A DNA stretch of 64,000 nucleotides from Streptomyces sp. V4I2 (GCF_030817655.1 NZ_JAUSZM010000003.1:9920001-9984000), one strand, 5' to 3'. Shown: positions 18,330 through 26,879, numbered from the stretch's first letter. Notes: a model not told the origin generated them from the letters alone. A program made the numbers and translations.

Positions 18330-19088
18330 ATGGAGACGCAAGCCATGGAGGACGCGCGACGTTGGCTCGCCGAGCGGGGCGTTGTCGAGGTCGGTGACGG
18401 GTGGGTCGGCGTCGAGGAGCCGGAGCGGCCCCTTACCGCGAACGAGATCGCGCACTCCTGGGCCGGCGAGGTGTTCACCGACGAGCGCATGGACGTGGCC
18501 GAGCAGGTGCGGCTGGCCTTCGGGATGCTTGATCTTCTCGACGACTACTGGGTGACGTGCGAGATCGGGTTCGCGGACCGGGGTCCGCGGGGGCCGCTGC
18601 CCGCCGACGTTCTGTGGGACGGCTATCGCCGACGGCTGGAGGCGGACCGGGATGCCGAGGCTGTCACCTACTCGCTCTGGGTCGACTGGTTCGAGGATCG
18701 CAGCACCGCCGCGACGGCCTTCGCCGAGGTACTCGGCAACGACATCGACCACGTCGTCGCAGGAGGATCGGACGCCCTGCTTCGCCGTGCCGGCCGGGTT
18801 CTGGCCTGCTCAGGCCCCGTGCCCTGGCTCGTGAAGCAGAAGGCGTACGACACGGTCGTGCGGCTCCCCGCGCTGCAGGTGCCGCTGTTCAAGGGCTTGC
18901 TGGCCGGCTACCACGACGTCTACGGCGACCTGGAGCCGACGGCCGCACTGGCTCTCCTCGCGCGCCTGCAACTCCCCGCGGATACTCCGCATCTCCCGGA
19001 GCTCCGGTCCGTGCTCGCCGCAGGACACAGGAGCCACTACCGCAGTCCCCACGCCTGGGAGGAGGCGGTGCGGGCCTCAACGGACTGA
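18330..19088 (+). CDS. Hypothetical protein
   Basis: A 252-residue soluble acidic protein starting METQAMEDARRWLAERGVV. It is predicted to be mostly helical (TAATAFAEVLGNDIDHVVAG, LLRRAGRVLACSGPVPW, TAALALLARLQLPADTPHLP). Codon bias is that of a real streptomycete gene and no frameshift is seen. No domain is recognised. It lies between two pseudogenes, without an evident operon partner. Confidence 0.65.
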   Translation: METQAMEDARRWLAERGVVEVGDGWVGVEEPERPLTANEIAHSWAGEVFTDERMDVAEQVRLAFGMLDLLDDYWVTCEIGFADRGPRGPLPADVLWDGYRRRLEADRDAEAVTYSLWVDWFEDRSTAATAFAEVLGNDIDHVVAGGSDALLRRAGRVLACSGPVPWLVKQKAYDTVVRLPALQVPLFKGLLAGYHDVYGDLEPTAALALLARLQLPADTPHLPELRSVLAAGHRSHYRSPHAWEEAVRASTD

Positions 19089-19229
19089 ACGGGGCCGCCG
19101 CCGGCTGGGAACGGACCGCGAAGGACTCCCGCTCGCACAAGGCATCAAGCCTCTTCCTCGCCCTGGAACCAGCCCTGGAACCAGCCCTGGAAACCGCCGA
19201 TCGCAGGCCCTGACGGCCCCGGCCGGCTC

Positions 19230-19470
19230 AGATCCCCGCATCCGCGGTCGGGCCGAGCTGGACGTCGTGGACGGCATCCCGGACGAGTATCTCGAGGCGA
19301 ACAGCACCTACGAGATGACGCCCGAGCAACGGGTCCGTTAGGGAGGCAGAAGTGTGTTCGCTCCACGACGGCCTGGTCCGGATCGTCGTGACCCCGACAT
19401 GGGCGAAGCTGATCGACTTCGAGACGACTCTGCCGAGCGCGGTCGCGGCTCCCTCTGCCGCCTCCTGCCG
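19230..19470 (+). pseudogene. PPOX-class (pyridoxamine oxidase-like) remnant
   Basis: Two pieces in adjacent frames form one former C-terminal region. ELDVVDGIPDEYLEANSTYE MTPEQRVR is closed by TAG, and, one base shifted, EAEVCSLHDGLVRIVVTPTW AKLIDFETTLPSAV follows. The second piece resembles the closing strands of F420/FMN split-barrel PPOX proteins. The N-terminal half of the barrel is absent. The single-base shift lies at about 19340. Confidence 0.55.
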
Positions 19471-19526
19471 CCACCGCGGAGTGCGCGGTGTCTTTTGAAC
19501 TCCGCCGGAAAAATCTCGCGGCGGGA

Positions 19527-19553
19527 TGTCGAGAACCCGAGTCCGGCTCCGTC
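19527..19553 (+). promoter_or_regulatory. Candidate ECF42-type promoter
   Basis: TGTCGA at 19527-19532 and CGTC at 19550-19553 are separated by 17 bases. This matches the promoter form I know for ECF42 sigma factors (TGTCGA at -35, CGA/TC at -10). It lies about 50 bases upstream of the DGPF gene and so would let the downstream sigma factor drive its own operon. Confidence 0.6.
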
Positions 19554-19603
19554 CCCGCAGTGAACACGGCCACAATGGGCCGTACAACATCAAGGAGAAC
19601 ATG

Positions 19604-20011
19604 ATGGCCAAGTACCTGCTGCTCAAGCACTACCGGGGCGCGCCGGCAGCGGTCAACGACGTGCCGATGGACCAGTGGACGCCGGAGGAGATCTCGGCCC
19701 ACGTTCAGTACATGCAGGACTTCGCCGCTCGGCTGGAAGGCACTGGCGAGTACGTCGACGGTCAGGCGCTCTCCCAGGAGGGCACGTTCGTCCGCTACGA
19801 CGGCGAGGGGCGTCCGCCGATCACGGACGGCCCGTTCGCGGAGACCAAGGACCTGATCGCCGGCTGGATGGTGATCGACGTCGACACCTACGAGCGGGCG
19901 CTCGAGCTGGCCGGCGAGCTGTCCGCGGCGCCGGGGGCGGGTGGCAAGCCGATCCACGAGTGGCTCGAGCTGCGCCCGTTCTACGCGGCGCCCCCGACCA
20001 TCACGGAGTGA
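19604..20011 (+). CDS. DGPF-domain (YciI-like) protein
   Basis: A 135-residue YCII-family protein. The name-giving motif is seen as PPITDGPFAETKDLIAGWMV; the rest (YLLLKHYRGAP, VQYMQDFAARLEGTGEYVDG, PIHEWLELRPF) fits the family. ATG 19604 lies six bases after AAGGAG; the ATG at 19601 is too close. DGPF proteins are regularly encoded with ECF42 sigma factors, although their biochemical function is not known. The sigma factor gene begins three bases after this stop. Confidence 0.9.
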   Translation: MAKYLLLKHYRGAPAAVNDVPMDQWTPEEISAHVQYMQDFAARLEGTGEYVDGQALSQEGTFVRYDGEGRPPITDGPFAETKDLIAGWMVIDVDTYERALELAGELSAAPGAGGKPIHEWLELRPFYAAPPTITE

Positions 20012-20014
20012 CGC

Positions 20015-21163
20015 ATGGTGGACGAGTCCCTGCTGCGGACCCTCACCCCCACGGTGATCGGGATCCTCGGCCGGCGCGGAGCAGACTTCGCGGCGGCCGA
20101 GGATGCCTTGCAGGACGCCCTGGTCGAGGCCGTGCGTGTGTGGCCGGACGACCCGCCTCGGGACCCCAAGGGGTGGCTGGTCACCGTGGCCTGGCGCAAG
20201 TTCCTCGACGCCGCCCGCGCCGATACCTCCCGGCGGCACCGTGAGGTGCGGGTCGAGGTCGAGCCCCTGCCCGGCCCGAGCGAGGTGGCGGACGACACGC
20301 TCCGGCTGTACTTCCTGTGCGCGCATCCGTCCCTGACACCGGCCTCGGCCGTCGCGCTCACGCTGCGCGCGGTCGGCGGCCTGACCACGCGGCAGATCGC
20401 GCAGGCCTACCTCGTGCCGGAGGCCACCATGGCCCAGCGCATCAGCCGGGCCAAGCGGACCGTCTCGGGCGTCCGGTTCAACCAGCCCGGTGACGTCGCC
20501 ACGGTCCTGCGCGTGCTCTACCTGGTCTTCAACGAGGGCTACTCCGGCGACGTCGACCTCGCCGGCGAGGCGATCCGGCTCACTCGTCAGCTGGCGGCGA
20601 AGACCAACCATGAGGAGGTCGCGGGCCTGCTCGCGCTCATGCTGCTCCACCACGCACGGCACCCGGCACGGACCGGCCCCGACGGCAATCTCGTGCCCCT
20701 TGCCGAGCAGGACCGCAGCCTGTGGAACACCCGCATGATCGCCGAGGGCGTCGGCGTGCTCCAGGCAGCTCTCGCCCGCGACCGCCTGGGCGAGTTCCAG
20801 GCCCAGGCCGCCATCGCCGCGCTCCACGCCGACGCCCCGACGGCCGAGGAGACCGACTGGGTGCAGATCGTCGAGTGGTACGACGAACTGGTGCGCCTCA
20901 CCGACAGCCCGGTGGCCCGCCTCAACCGGGCCGTCGCGGTCGGCGAGGCCGACGGCCCGCGGGCCGGACTGTCCGCCCTGGCGGAGCTCGACCCCGCCCT
21001 GCCCCGCCACACCGCCGTCGCGGCGTACCTGCACGAGCGCGACGGCGACCCAGCCACCGCAGCACGGCTCTACGCCGAAGCCGCCCGATCGGCGCCCAGC
21101 CTCCCCGAACACGTCCACCTCACGCGGCAGGCCGCACGGCTCAACGCGCAGCTGCGTGGTTGA
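20015..21163 (+). CDS. ECF42-type RNA polymerase sigma factor
   Basis: A 382-residue sigma factor: region 2 (GADFAAAEDALQDALVEAVR then GWLVTVAWRKFLDAARAD), region 4 (LRAVGGLTTRQIAQAYLVPE ATMAQRISRAK), then a ~200-residue C-terminal extension (LYLVFNEGYSGDVDLAGEAI, SLWNTRMIAEGV, YDELVRLTDSPVARLNRAVA V) of TPR/DUF6596 type. This architecture defines ECF42. Such factors have no anti-sigma partner and are thought to be controlled through the C-terminal extension. It is in an operon with the DGPF gene. Confidence 0.93.
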   Translation: MVDESLLRTLTPTVIGILGRRGADFAAAEDALQDALVEAVRVWPDDPPRDPKGWLVTVAWRKFLDAARADTSRRHREVRVEVEPLPGPSEVADDTLRLYFLCAHPSLTPASAVALTLRAVGGLTTRQIAQAYLVPEATMAQRISRAKRTVSGVRFNQPGDVATVLRVLYLVFNEGYSGDVDLAGEAIRLTRQLAAKTNHEEVAGLLALMLLHHARHPARTGPDGNLVPLAEQDRSLWNTRMIAEGVGVLQAALARDRLGEFQAQAAIAALHADAPTAEETDWVQIVEWYDELVRLTDSPVARLNRAVAVGEADGPRAGLSALAELDPALPRHTAVAAYLHERDGDPATAARLYAEAARSAPSLPEHVHLTRQAARLNAQLRG

Positions 21164-21245
21164 GCGGCGGGTGGCAGTCGTTCCGGCGGGGCGGCGGGGC
21201 GGCGGGTGATGCGACATGTCACCGGCGAAGCCCGTGACCGCGCCC

Positions 21246-21291
21246 GTGACCGCGCCCGGTCGTCGGCTTCCGTGGCGTCCGGTGCGGTCAC
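21246..21291. terminator. Candidate bidirectional terminator
   Basis: GTGACCGC (21246-21253) pairs with GCGGTCAC (21284-21291), with further inner pairing possible (CCGG). It lies between the convergent ends of the sigma factor and DUF3105 genes. A direct repeat GTGACCGCGCCC overlaps its left arm. Confidence 0.4.
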
Positions 21292-21302
21292 TGTCGTATC
21301 CC

Positions 21303-21959
21303 TTATGAGGCAGTCAGTCCGCCCGTGCAGGCGGCGCCCGGCTCCGGGGTCTGCGCGCCCTGGACGTACTTGGTGAGGAACTGCTCGATCCTCGGGTCGG
21401 ATGCCTTGGTCACGCTGAGCTGCTTGCCCCAGGCCGACAGCACGATGGGGCCGGTCTGGTTCTTGTACGGGCTGATCAGCGTGTACGGGGTCGTGGAGAC
21501 CTTGTCGCTCAGCGTCTTGATGTCCGCGTCGGTGGCCTTGTCGTTGTACGTGACCCAGACCGCCCCGTGTTCAAGGGAGTGGACCGCGTTCTCGTTCGCT
21601 ATGGCCTCGGTGTAGACGGTGCCGTCGCAGGTCATCCAGGCCTGGTTGTGGTCGCCTCCGACCGGCGGGTCCATCGGGTACTTCACGGTGCCCTGGACGT
21701 GTTTCTGGGTGAGCTTCTTCGCGGCCCAGGTCTTCTCGCCGCTCACGGGCTTCTTCGCTTCGGCGGCCTGCTGCTCGTCCTTCTCGTTGACGTCGTTGAT
21801 GTAGTACGCGCCCCAGCCGACGAGGCCGACGACGATGACCGTGCTGATGCTGATGGTGATGATCCGGTTGCGACGCTCCCGGGCTCTCTCGACGCGGCGC
21901 AGCTCCTCTATCCGGGCCTTACGGGACGCGGAGGCCGCCTTCTTGCTGGTCTTGCTCAT
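21303..21959 (-). CDS. DUF3105 membrane-anchored protein
   Basis: A 218-residue protein. A basic, Lys/Arg-rich cytoplasmic N-terminus (residues 1-33) is followed by one membrane segment (ITISISTVIVVGLVGWGAYY), so the rest is extracytoplasmic. DUF3105 blocks are visible: YPMDPPVGGDHNQAWMTCDG, AVHSLEHGAVWVTYN and YTLISPYKNQTGPIVLSAWG. The paired Cys, His and Glu residues are typical of the family, whose function is unknown. In Streptomyces it is often linked to DUF305 proteins; here a small exported protein is upstream in the same direction. Confidence 0.88.
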   Translation of the reverse strand: MSKTSKKAASASRKARIEELRRVERARERRNRIITISISTVIVVGLVGWGAYYINDVNEKDEQQAAEAKKPVSGEKTWAAKKLTQKHVQGTVKYPMDPPVGGDHNQAWMTCDGTVYTEAIANENAVHSLEHGAVWVTYNDKATDADIKTLSDKVSTTPYTLISPYKNQTGPIVLSAWGKQLSVTKASDPRIEQFLTKYVQGAQTPEPGAACTGGLTAS

Positions 21960-22073
21960 GACTGTGTGGTCCTCGTCTTCGCCGCGCGCTGTCGTCGGGC
22001 GGCGGTAGGTACAGGGTGATGGACGGATGTCGTCGTCGGCGGCACGCGCGAGCGTACGGCGCCGTGAGATCCG

Positions 22074-22502
22074 TCAGGTCCGTTGCACCTGGAGGATGTG
22101 CAGGTCGGGAGCGCGTCCGGTCGGTACCGGCTCGGTGGAGCACGCCGAGGTGTCCGGCTGCCTGGGTACGTCCGGCGTGCGCGGCAGGATCGCGTGCAAG
22201 GGCTGGGCCGGAGCGACGAGCACGGCTCGCATGCCGTTGACTGCTGCGCGGCAGCACATATCGCCGACAGGGCAGTCCGCCGGGTGCGCGACCGCTGCCG
22301 TGTGGTGATCGGCCGGCGCGGCCGTCGGGATCGTCGAGGCCGAAAGCGTCGTCATCAAGGCGGCCTGTGAGCTGTCGGCGTGCGCCGCAAAGCCCAGACA
22401 CGCCACCAGGGCAGCGAGCAGGACCACCAGAGCAGGGCAGAGCGTCGCGATCCGCGTGGCCCACCACGCTCCGCGGGTCGTGTCCTGTCTCCGGCTCCCC
22501 AT
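22074..22502 (-). CDS. Small membrane/exported protein (DUF6153-like)
   Basis: A 142-residue protein beginning MGSRRQDTTRGAWWATRIAT, then a hydrophobic segment LCPALVVLLAALVACLGFAA. The rest is Ala/Pro rich with a Cys cluster (PADCPVGDMCCRAA) and ends with APDLHILQVQRT. The layout resembles short streptomycete envelope proteins of the DUF6153 kind, function unknown. No ribosome site precedes ATG 22502, but a -10-like TACAAT ends eight bases before it, suggesting leaderless translation. Confidence 0.55.
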   Translation of the reverse strand: MGSRRQDTTRGAWWATRIATLCPALVVLLAALVACLGFAAHADSSQAALMTTLSASTIPTAAPADHHTAAVAHPADCPVGDMCCRAAVNGMRAVLVAPAQPLHAILPRTPDVPRQPDTSACSTEPVPTGRAPDLHILQVQRT

Positions 22503-22510
22503 CACGCGTG

Positions 22511-22516
22511 ATTGTA
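22511..22516 (-). promoter_or_regulatory. Candidate -10 element, leaderless start
   Basis: On the minus strand TACAAT is followed by eight bases and then ATG 22502, so the transcript would begin close to the start codon. No good -35 hexamer is visible. Confidence 0.35.
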
Positions 22517-22615
22517 GGCGTTGCCCGTGGTCAGGGTGCCCTGAGTGGGAACGAGGTGCGCCGTCTGTCGGCGGAGGTGGCGGGCGGCGCGTTCGAGACG
22601 TGCGGGAAGCAGTCG

Positions 22616-23287
22616 TCACACGATGGAGCGGGCGATGCGGAAGCCCACGTCGTCGACTTGGAACGTCGGGTGGCTGCGGCGCCGTGCAGAGGCCCGGCAA
22701 CTCCAGTGCTCATCGAACCAACCACCGCCACGGAGCACCCGGTAGGTGCCGTAGACCTCGGCGTCGTAGACGTCCCAGCACCAGTCCCAGACGTTGCCGA
22801 GCATGTCGTAGAGACCCCACGGGTTGGGGTGTTTGCCGCCCACGGCATGGATGCGCTCGTGCGAGTTGCCGCGGTACCAGGCGATCTCGTCGAGCGGCGC
22901 GTACTGCGGCCCGGTCGTACCGGCACGGCAGGCGTGTTCCCACTCCGCTTCGGTCGGCAACCGGTACCCGTCGGCGGACGCTTCCCACTCGATGACTTCG
23001 CTGTCGGCACCGAGGTGGTAGGCGGGCGTGAACCCGTCGCGCAGGGACAGGGCGTTGCAGAACCGTGCCGCGTCCCACCAGGAAACGCACTCAACGGGCA
23101 ACTGGTCCCCACGGGCGGTGCTCGGCCGCCGGCCGGTGATCTGTGCGTACAGCGCCTGGGTGACCGGGAATGCCGCGAGTTGGTAGGGCGCGAGCTCTAC
23201 CGACCAACTGCGCTGGGTCCGCCGGTCCGAGAGCGTTACCCGCCCCGGTGGGATGGCGACCATCTCGTTTCCCGCGATCACGTCCAT
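22616..23287 (-). CDS. SUMF1/formylglycine-generating-enzyme-like protein
   Basis: A 223-residue C-type-lectin-like SUMF1 domain protein. Hallmarks are VSWWDAARFCNALSLRDG, YRLPTEAEWEHACRAGT, NPWGLYDMLGNVWDWCWDVY, VLRGGGWFDEHWSCRASAR and the end VDDVGFRIARS. True formylglycine-generating enzymes have two active-site cysteines spaced in the ...C....C... segment before the last block; here only one Cys (WSCRA) is present, so sulfatase activation is unlikely and a different role is probable. No sulfatase gene is nearby. ATG 23287 is used; an in-frame TTG lies two codons upstream. Confidence 0.82.
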   Translation of the reverse strand: MDVIAGNEMVAIPPGRVTLSDRRTQRSWSVELAPYQLAAFPVTQALYAQITGRRPSTARGDQLPVECVSWWDAARFCNALSLRDGFTPAYHLGADSEVIEWEASADGYRLPTEAEWEHACRAGTTGPQYAPLDEIAWYRGNSHERIHAVGGKHPNPWGLYDMLGNVWDWCWDVYDAEVYGTYRVLRGGGWFDEHWSCRASARRRSHPTFQVDDVGFRIARSIV

Positions 23288-23501
23288 GATCAAGAGATCC
23301 TACCGAGATGCGTCGGTTCGCCAGGGCGGGCCACGCTCACGGCACTGCGGACGGCCACCGGCGTGTCCGAGGTCCTCGTCAAGAGACGCCTGGACGGGCT
23401 GTGTTCAACCCGCGTCCTTTACTTCTGCTTCGCCATGGAAGGTGTCCAGTGGAGGACCCTCGTGATCGCGGGTACCAGACGACCCGTCGACCGTGAATTC
23501 G

Positions 23502-24332
23502 TCATCCACCGGGGAAACCCGCGCGTCCCTCTGCCTCCCCCTGTGACCCGGCACCGTGCGGCCTGGCCCACGGCGTTGGCTCGGGCCGCTTGGCCGTGCG
23601 TCCGTCTCCCGACGAACGGCCCCGCAGTCGTCGCCAGGCCCAGGGGCCCAGGAATGCCACGGCCCAGCGAGCATCGCCGCTCGCGGTGCGCAGGGCGGAG
23701 ACCGGAGCGAGCCGGGGCAGTGGTGCGGCCCAGTCGTCGTGACCCGGCAAACCGAGAGTGCAGGCCATGCCTGACGCGATCCGGGCGTGGCCCAGCGGCC
23801 CCGCGTGCATCCGGTCCGGGCTCCACAGCCGCGGGTCGGCCGTCACCGGATGAGGGAAGGTGTCGAGGACCGCTACGCCATGGCGATTCGCAGCGGCGCA
23901 CAGGCGGGCGTTGAGGTCGAGGACGCGCGGCAGCGCACGGCGCGCGAGCGGGGAGACCTTCCCCAGGTCGGGAAACGTCACGGTGGCCACCCGGGCACCC
24001 GACTCGGTGAGCCGGGCGAACATCTCCTCGATGTCCCCTGCCACCCGCTCGGCGTCGAACCCGGGGCGCACCAGGTCGTTCATGCCCGCCATCACGGTCA
24101 CCAGGTCCGGCTTCAGCGCGAGGGCCGGTCCGAGCTGCTCCGCCCTGATCTGCGCGGTCACCTTCCCGCGTACGGCGAGATTGGCGTAGGCGAAGTCCGG
24201 GTGCCCGTCCGCCAGGATCTCGGCGAGCCGGTCCGCCCAGCCCCGGTAACCGTGCAGGTCGTCGCCGTCGCCGATGCCTTCTGTCTGGCTGTCGCCGATG
24301 GCGACATACCGCGTGTACGGGTGCGTGGTCAT
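23502..24332 (-). CDS. SGNH/GDSL-type hydrolase
   Basis: A 276-residue esterase/lipase-like enzyme. Block I is YVAIGDSQTEGIGDG with the nucleophile Ser, block II has the conserved Gly in NLAVRGKVTAQI, block III is MAGMNDLV with Asn, and block V is WSPDRMHAGPLGHARIASG with the Asp-His pair. There is no signal peptide, so it is probably cytoplasmic. The C-terminal ~55 residues are Arg/Pro-rich. ATG 24332 begins MTTHPYTRYVAIGDS, the usual form in streptomycetes; the upstream open frame is remnant DNA. Confidence 0.88.
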   Translation of the reverse strand: MTTHPYTRYVAIGDSQTEGIGDGDDLHGYRGWADRLAEILADGHPDFAYANLAVRGKVTAQIRAEQLGPALALKPDLVTVMAGMNDLVRPGFDAERVAGDIEEMFARLTESGARVATVTFPDLGKVSPLARRALPRVLDLNARLCAAANRHGVAVLDTFPHPVTADPRLWSPDRMHAGPLGHARIASGMACTLGLPGHDDWAAPLPRLAPVSALRTASGDARWAVAFLGPWAWRRLRGRSSGDGRTAKRPEPTPWARPHGAGSQGEAEGRAGFPGG

Positions 24333-24477
24333 GCGCCGAGCTTCGTGCCGGGCTGCGGCGGCGTCAATGAGGAAGGCGCGGCTCGCGGTGCCCTGCGCTG
24401 GATGCACCGCCGTCCGTTGTCGTCCTGCTCGTTGATGTTGGTTGATCCGCGCCTTGGCCAATAGCTGAAGGTGGTAG

Positions 24478-24595
24478 CTCCCCGCTGCTTGTCGAGCTTG
24501 CAGGCGTCGAAGCAGAGGGGACAGACGAGGTGGCGCCCGCCTGCTTTGGCGTACCGGGCCACGAGGTCGGCCAGCTCCGGCGCAGCGATGGTGGC
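24478..24595 (-). pseudogene. DsrE-family fragment
   Basis: On the minus strand ATIAAPELADLVARYAKAGG is followed by RHLVCPLCFDACKLDK, the cysteine-containing core of a DsrE/DsrF-like protein. The sequence then changes abruptly to unrelated text, so the C-terminal third (the GA-plwqWig block) is missing. It abuts a plus-strand HxlR/SCP2 fragment. Confidence 0.5.
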
Positions 24596-24598
24596 TGG

Positions 24599-24760
24599 TC
24601 CTGTCCCGGTCCGCAGGCGCCGACGTGTGCGACACCGACCCGGGTTTCCCGGTCAGCGTCTGGCTGGAGACCGAGGTGCCGACCCTCACTCACATCTGGA
24701 TGGGCGACATGAGCTGGTCGACGGCGCTGCGCGACGAAGTGCTGAGTCTGACCGGCGACC
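24599..24760 (+). pseudogene. Fragment of HxlR-type regulator C-terminal SCP2-like domain
   Basis: The plus strand reads SRSAGADVCDTDPGFPVSVW, LETEVPTLTHIWMGDMSWST and ALRDEVLSLTGDRAAF. This is the sterol-carrier-like tail found behind some HxlR winged-helix regulators (DPGFPV, WMGD.SW..ALR). No helix-turn-helix part precedes it, as the DNA upstream is a DsrE remnant on the other strand. Confidence 0.5.
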
Positions 24761-25302
24761 GCGCCGCCTTCGTGGTGTCGTTCGGGATGTCCATGAACGC
24801 CATGCTCCTCCGCAACGGGGTTTCGGACCTGTCCGACCCGGACCCGGGATGGTGGACGCTTGTGTGGATGGTGCCGTGGGCCGCCCTGTCCCTCCTCGCG
24901 GCGGCGTGGCCGCCCGAAGCGTCCCGTCCCTGGCCCCTGTTCACCCGCAGCTGCCGCGCCGCGGTCGCCCGGGTCCTGTCCGGCGAGACCCCCGAGACCC
25001 GCTTCAGTGTCTCAAGGGGGGGCGCTCCCCCCGCCCCGGCAGGCGTCTGCTGCCGTCTCTGACCGCCGGTCCCCTGACGGGCCCAGCGACCGTCCCGGAC
25101 GTGGGGACCTCGTCGACCACACCGGCGACATGGCAGACGTGGAGGGGGACTACGGCGGCGGCTTCGGGGGAGGCGACTGACGCGGGTCCCCTCCGGGTCT
25201 CCGGGGCGCAACGGGACTGCTGCCTACCGCCGCCGCCCCCAACGCGTCCTCAGCGTCGAGTGCACGGGCCCTTCGCGGGCGGAGTGGTGTGGTGCCCCGG
25301 TG
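24761..25302 (+). other. Remnant-like region, no intact gene
   Basis: After the SCP2-like fragment the same frame continues with MSMNAMLLRNGVSDLSDPDP and a membrane-like stretch WWTLVWMVPWAALSLLAAAWP to a stop at 25062. Another frame ends ADVEGDYGGGFGGGD at 25180. These look like joined pieces of different genes. I recognise none of them. Confidence 0.35.
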
Positions 25303-25518
25303 TTATGCCCGGGGGCGTTCGAAGGTGAGGAGCAGGCCCTCGACCGCACCGGGCCCTATGCGGCCCTTGACGCCGGCGGAGGTGATCGCCTTGAGTCCCC
25401 AGCCGTCCGCGGCGTGCTTGTTGAGGGCCTTCTCCAGCTTGTCGCTGTCCAGTGCGTCACCGATCAGTGATTCCCTGAAGGTGACGACCTTGTACTCGTA
25501 GGCGTAGGCGTGGCTCAT
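25303..25518 (-). CDS. DUF4177 small protein
   Basis: A 71-residue protein: MSHAYAYEYKVVTFRESLIG, then LEKALNKHAADGWGLKAITS and a closing strand EGLLLTFERPR. The YEYKVV...L...LN..AADGW.L pattern is that of DUF4177, a small beta-alpha-beta fold of unknown function. ATG 25518 is preceded by GGAGGA on the minus strand. Confidence 0.8.
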   Translation of the reverse strand: MSHAYAYEYKVVTFRESLIGDALDSDKLEKALNKHAADGWGLKAITSAGVKGRIGPGAVEGLLLTFERPRA

Positions 25519-25691
25519 GACTGCGGTGTCCTCCTGCGTTTCGACGGTGGTGGCCGGGGTCAGCCAATCACGTCTTCGATGCGCGGGTTGACCGGCGTGG
25601 ACAGCCGGGCGTTGGCACCTTCCCTCCAGGTCCGGGCAGACCTGGTGCCGACCACCGCCAAGCAAAGAGGCGCGCGCCCTCCTCCTCCGCG

Positions 25692-26879
25692 TCAGAGGAA
25701 CGGCGTTCCGGCGTCGAGTCCCGACAGCACCCGTCCGTAGAGCTCCAAGTTGGCGGCGGGGTTGACGAAGGAGTGGAGGCTCAGGGCATTGAGGTCACGT
25801 ACGGCACGCTGGACGGGCACCTCGCGGTGCAGCGACGAGGCGCCGGAGGCGGAGCCGATCAGGTCGACGGCCTCCTTGCACAGGCGGGTCGCATAGCCGC
25901 ACTGAGCCCTGATCCGGGCCCGTTCCTGTGTCGAGTACGGCCTGCCGTCGGCGACCCTCGACTCGATCAGCGTCACGAAGTCCGCGGTGAGCAGTTCGGC
26001 ACTGGAGATCTTCATCGCGGCCTCGGCGATCTGGAGATGCGTCACCGGGGCCTCGTGCTGGCGTTCGTAGAAGGTGTACGTGATGCCACGCTGGTGGATG
26101 CGCTCGCTGAACTCCGCCAGGGCGGCCCGGGCCAGACCGAGGGCGCCCGCGGCCGTCCAGGCGCAGAACAGCAGCAGGACCGGCATCCCGTAGAAGGGGT
26201 CGGCGCTGTTGCGTCGCGAGGGAAAGCTGCCGGCCAGCAACGGCCCGAGGGGCAGGACACGGTGGGCGGGCACGTGTACGTCGTGGGCGACGACACTGTT
26301 GCTGCCGCTCCCGGCCAGACCGGTGACGTTCCAGTCGTCGAGGACTTCGAGGTCGGTCATGGGGATGGCCGTCCACAGCATGTCGGGTGGCCTTCCCTCC
26401 CCGGTGTCGGCCAGGGCGGTCAGGAGATGCCAGTCGGCGTCCTGGCAGCCGGTGGCGAAGGGGGAGGTTCCGTCGACCAGGTAACCGCCCTCCGTCGGGA
26501 GGGCTTTCGCGTTCGGGATGAGGGTGCCGCTGACCCGTACGTCGGGCCTGGTGAAGATCTCGTCCTGCGCCTCGTCCGGGAAGAGCGCCGCGATGAACGC
26601 ACACCCGGCCTGGATCAGCGCCATGAACCCGGTCGACCCACAGGCGGCCGAGACCTCGCTCAGTACGTCGACCTGGGTGCGCAAGGGGGTCTGGTAACCG
26701 CCGTAGTGGCGGGGGACGTTCATACGGTGGAGCCCGGCGTCCGTGAGAGCCGCCACGACCTCGCCCGTCACCCGCCGTTCCTGCTCCGTGCGCAGGGCGT
26801 GTGCGCGGATCAGGGGCTGAAGTCCTCGTACGAGTTCGACCAGGTCGCTGTCCGAGTGAGGTGCGGAAGAACCAGCCAA
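25692..26879 (-). CDS. Acyl-CoA-dehydrogenase-fold flavin monooxygenase (DszC/HpaB-like)
   Basis: About 395 residues of the acyl-CoA dehydrogenase superfamily. GEVVAALTDAGLHRMNVPRHYGG-type N-terminal helices, SAACGSTGFMALIQAGC, the central barrel (GGYLVDGTSPFATGCQDAD, WNVTGLAGSGSNSVVAHDVH V) and the C-terminal bundle (LHREVPVQRAVRDLNALSLH) are present. No catalytic Glu of true dehydrogenases is apparent, and the text is nearer to group D flavin monooxygenases, which use FMNH2 from a separate reductase. I set the start at TTG 26879 because a GGAGG lies seven bases upstream and it removes a non-family N-terminus; the ATG at 27038 is the longer option. Confidence 0.78.
   Translation of the reverse strand: MAGSSAPHSDSDLVELVRGLQPLIRAHALRTEQERRVTGEVVAALTDAGLHRMNVPRHYGGYQTPLRTQVDVLSEVSAACGSTGFMALIQAGCAFIAALFPDEAQDEIFTRPDVRVSGTLIPNAKALPTEGGYLVDGTSPFATGCQDADWHLLTALADTGEGRPPDMLWTAIPMTDLEVLDDWNVTGLAGSGSNSVVAHDVHVPAHRVLPLGPLLAGSFPSRRNSADPFYGMPVLLLFCAWTAAGALGLARAALAEFSERIHQRGITYTFYERQHEAPVTHLQIAEAAMKISSAELLTADFVTLIESRVADGRPYSTQERARIRAQCGYATRLCKEAVDLIGSASGASSLHREVPVQRAVRDLNALSLHSFVNPAANLELYGRVLSGLDAGTPFL

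Noticed and set aside
19145..21217. Long minus-strand frame across the ECF42 operon
   Set aside because: The opposite strand carries clear sigma factor and DGPF motifs; this frame has none.
21175..21235. GGCGGGGCGGCGGG tract as a regulatory G-rich element
   Set aside because: Simple GC-rich repeats are frequent in such genomes and no supporting structure was found.
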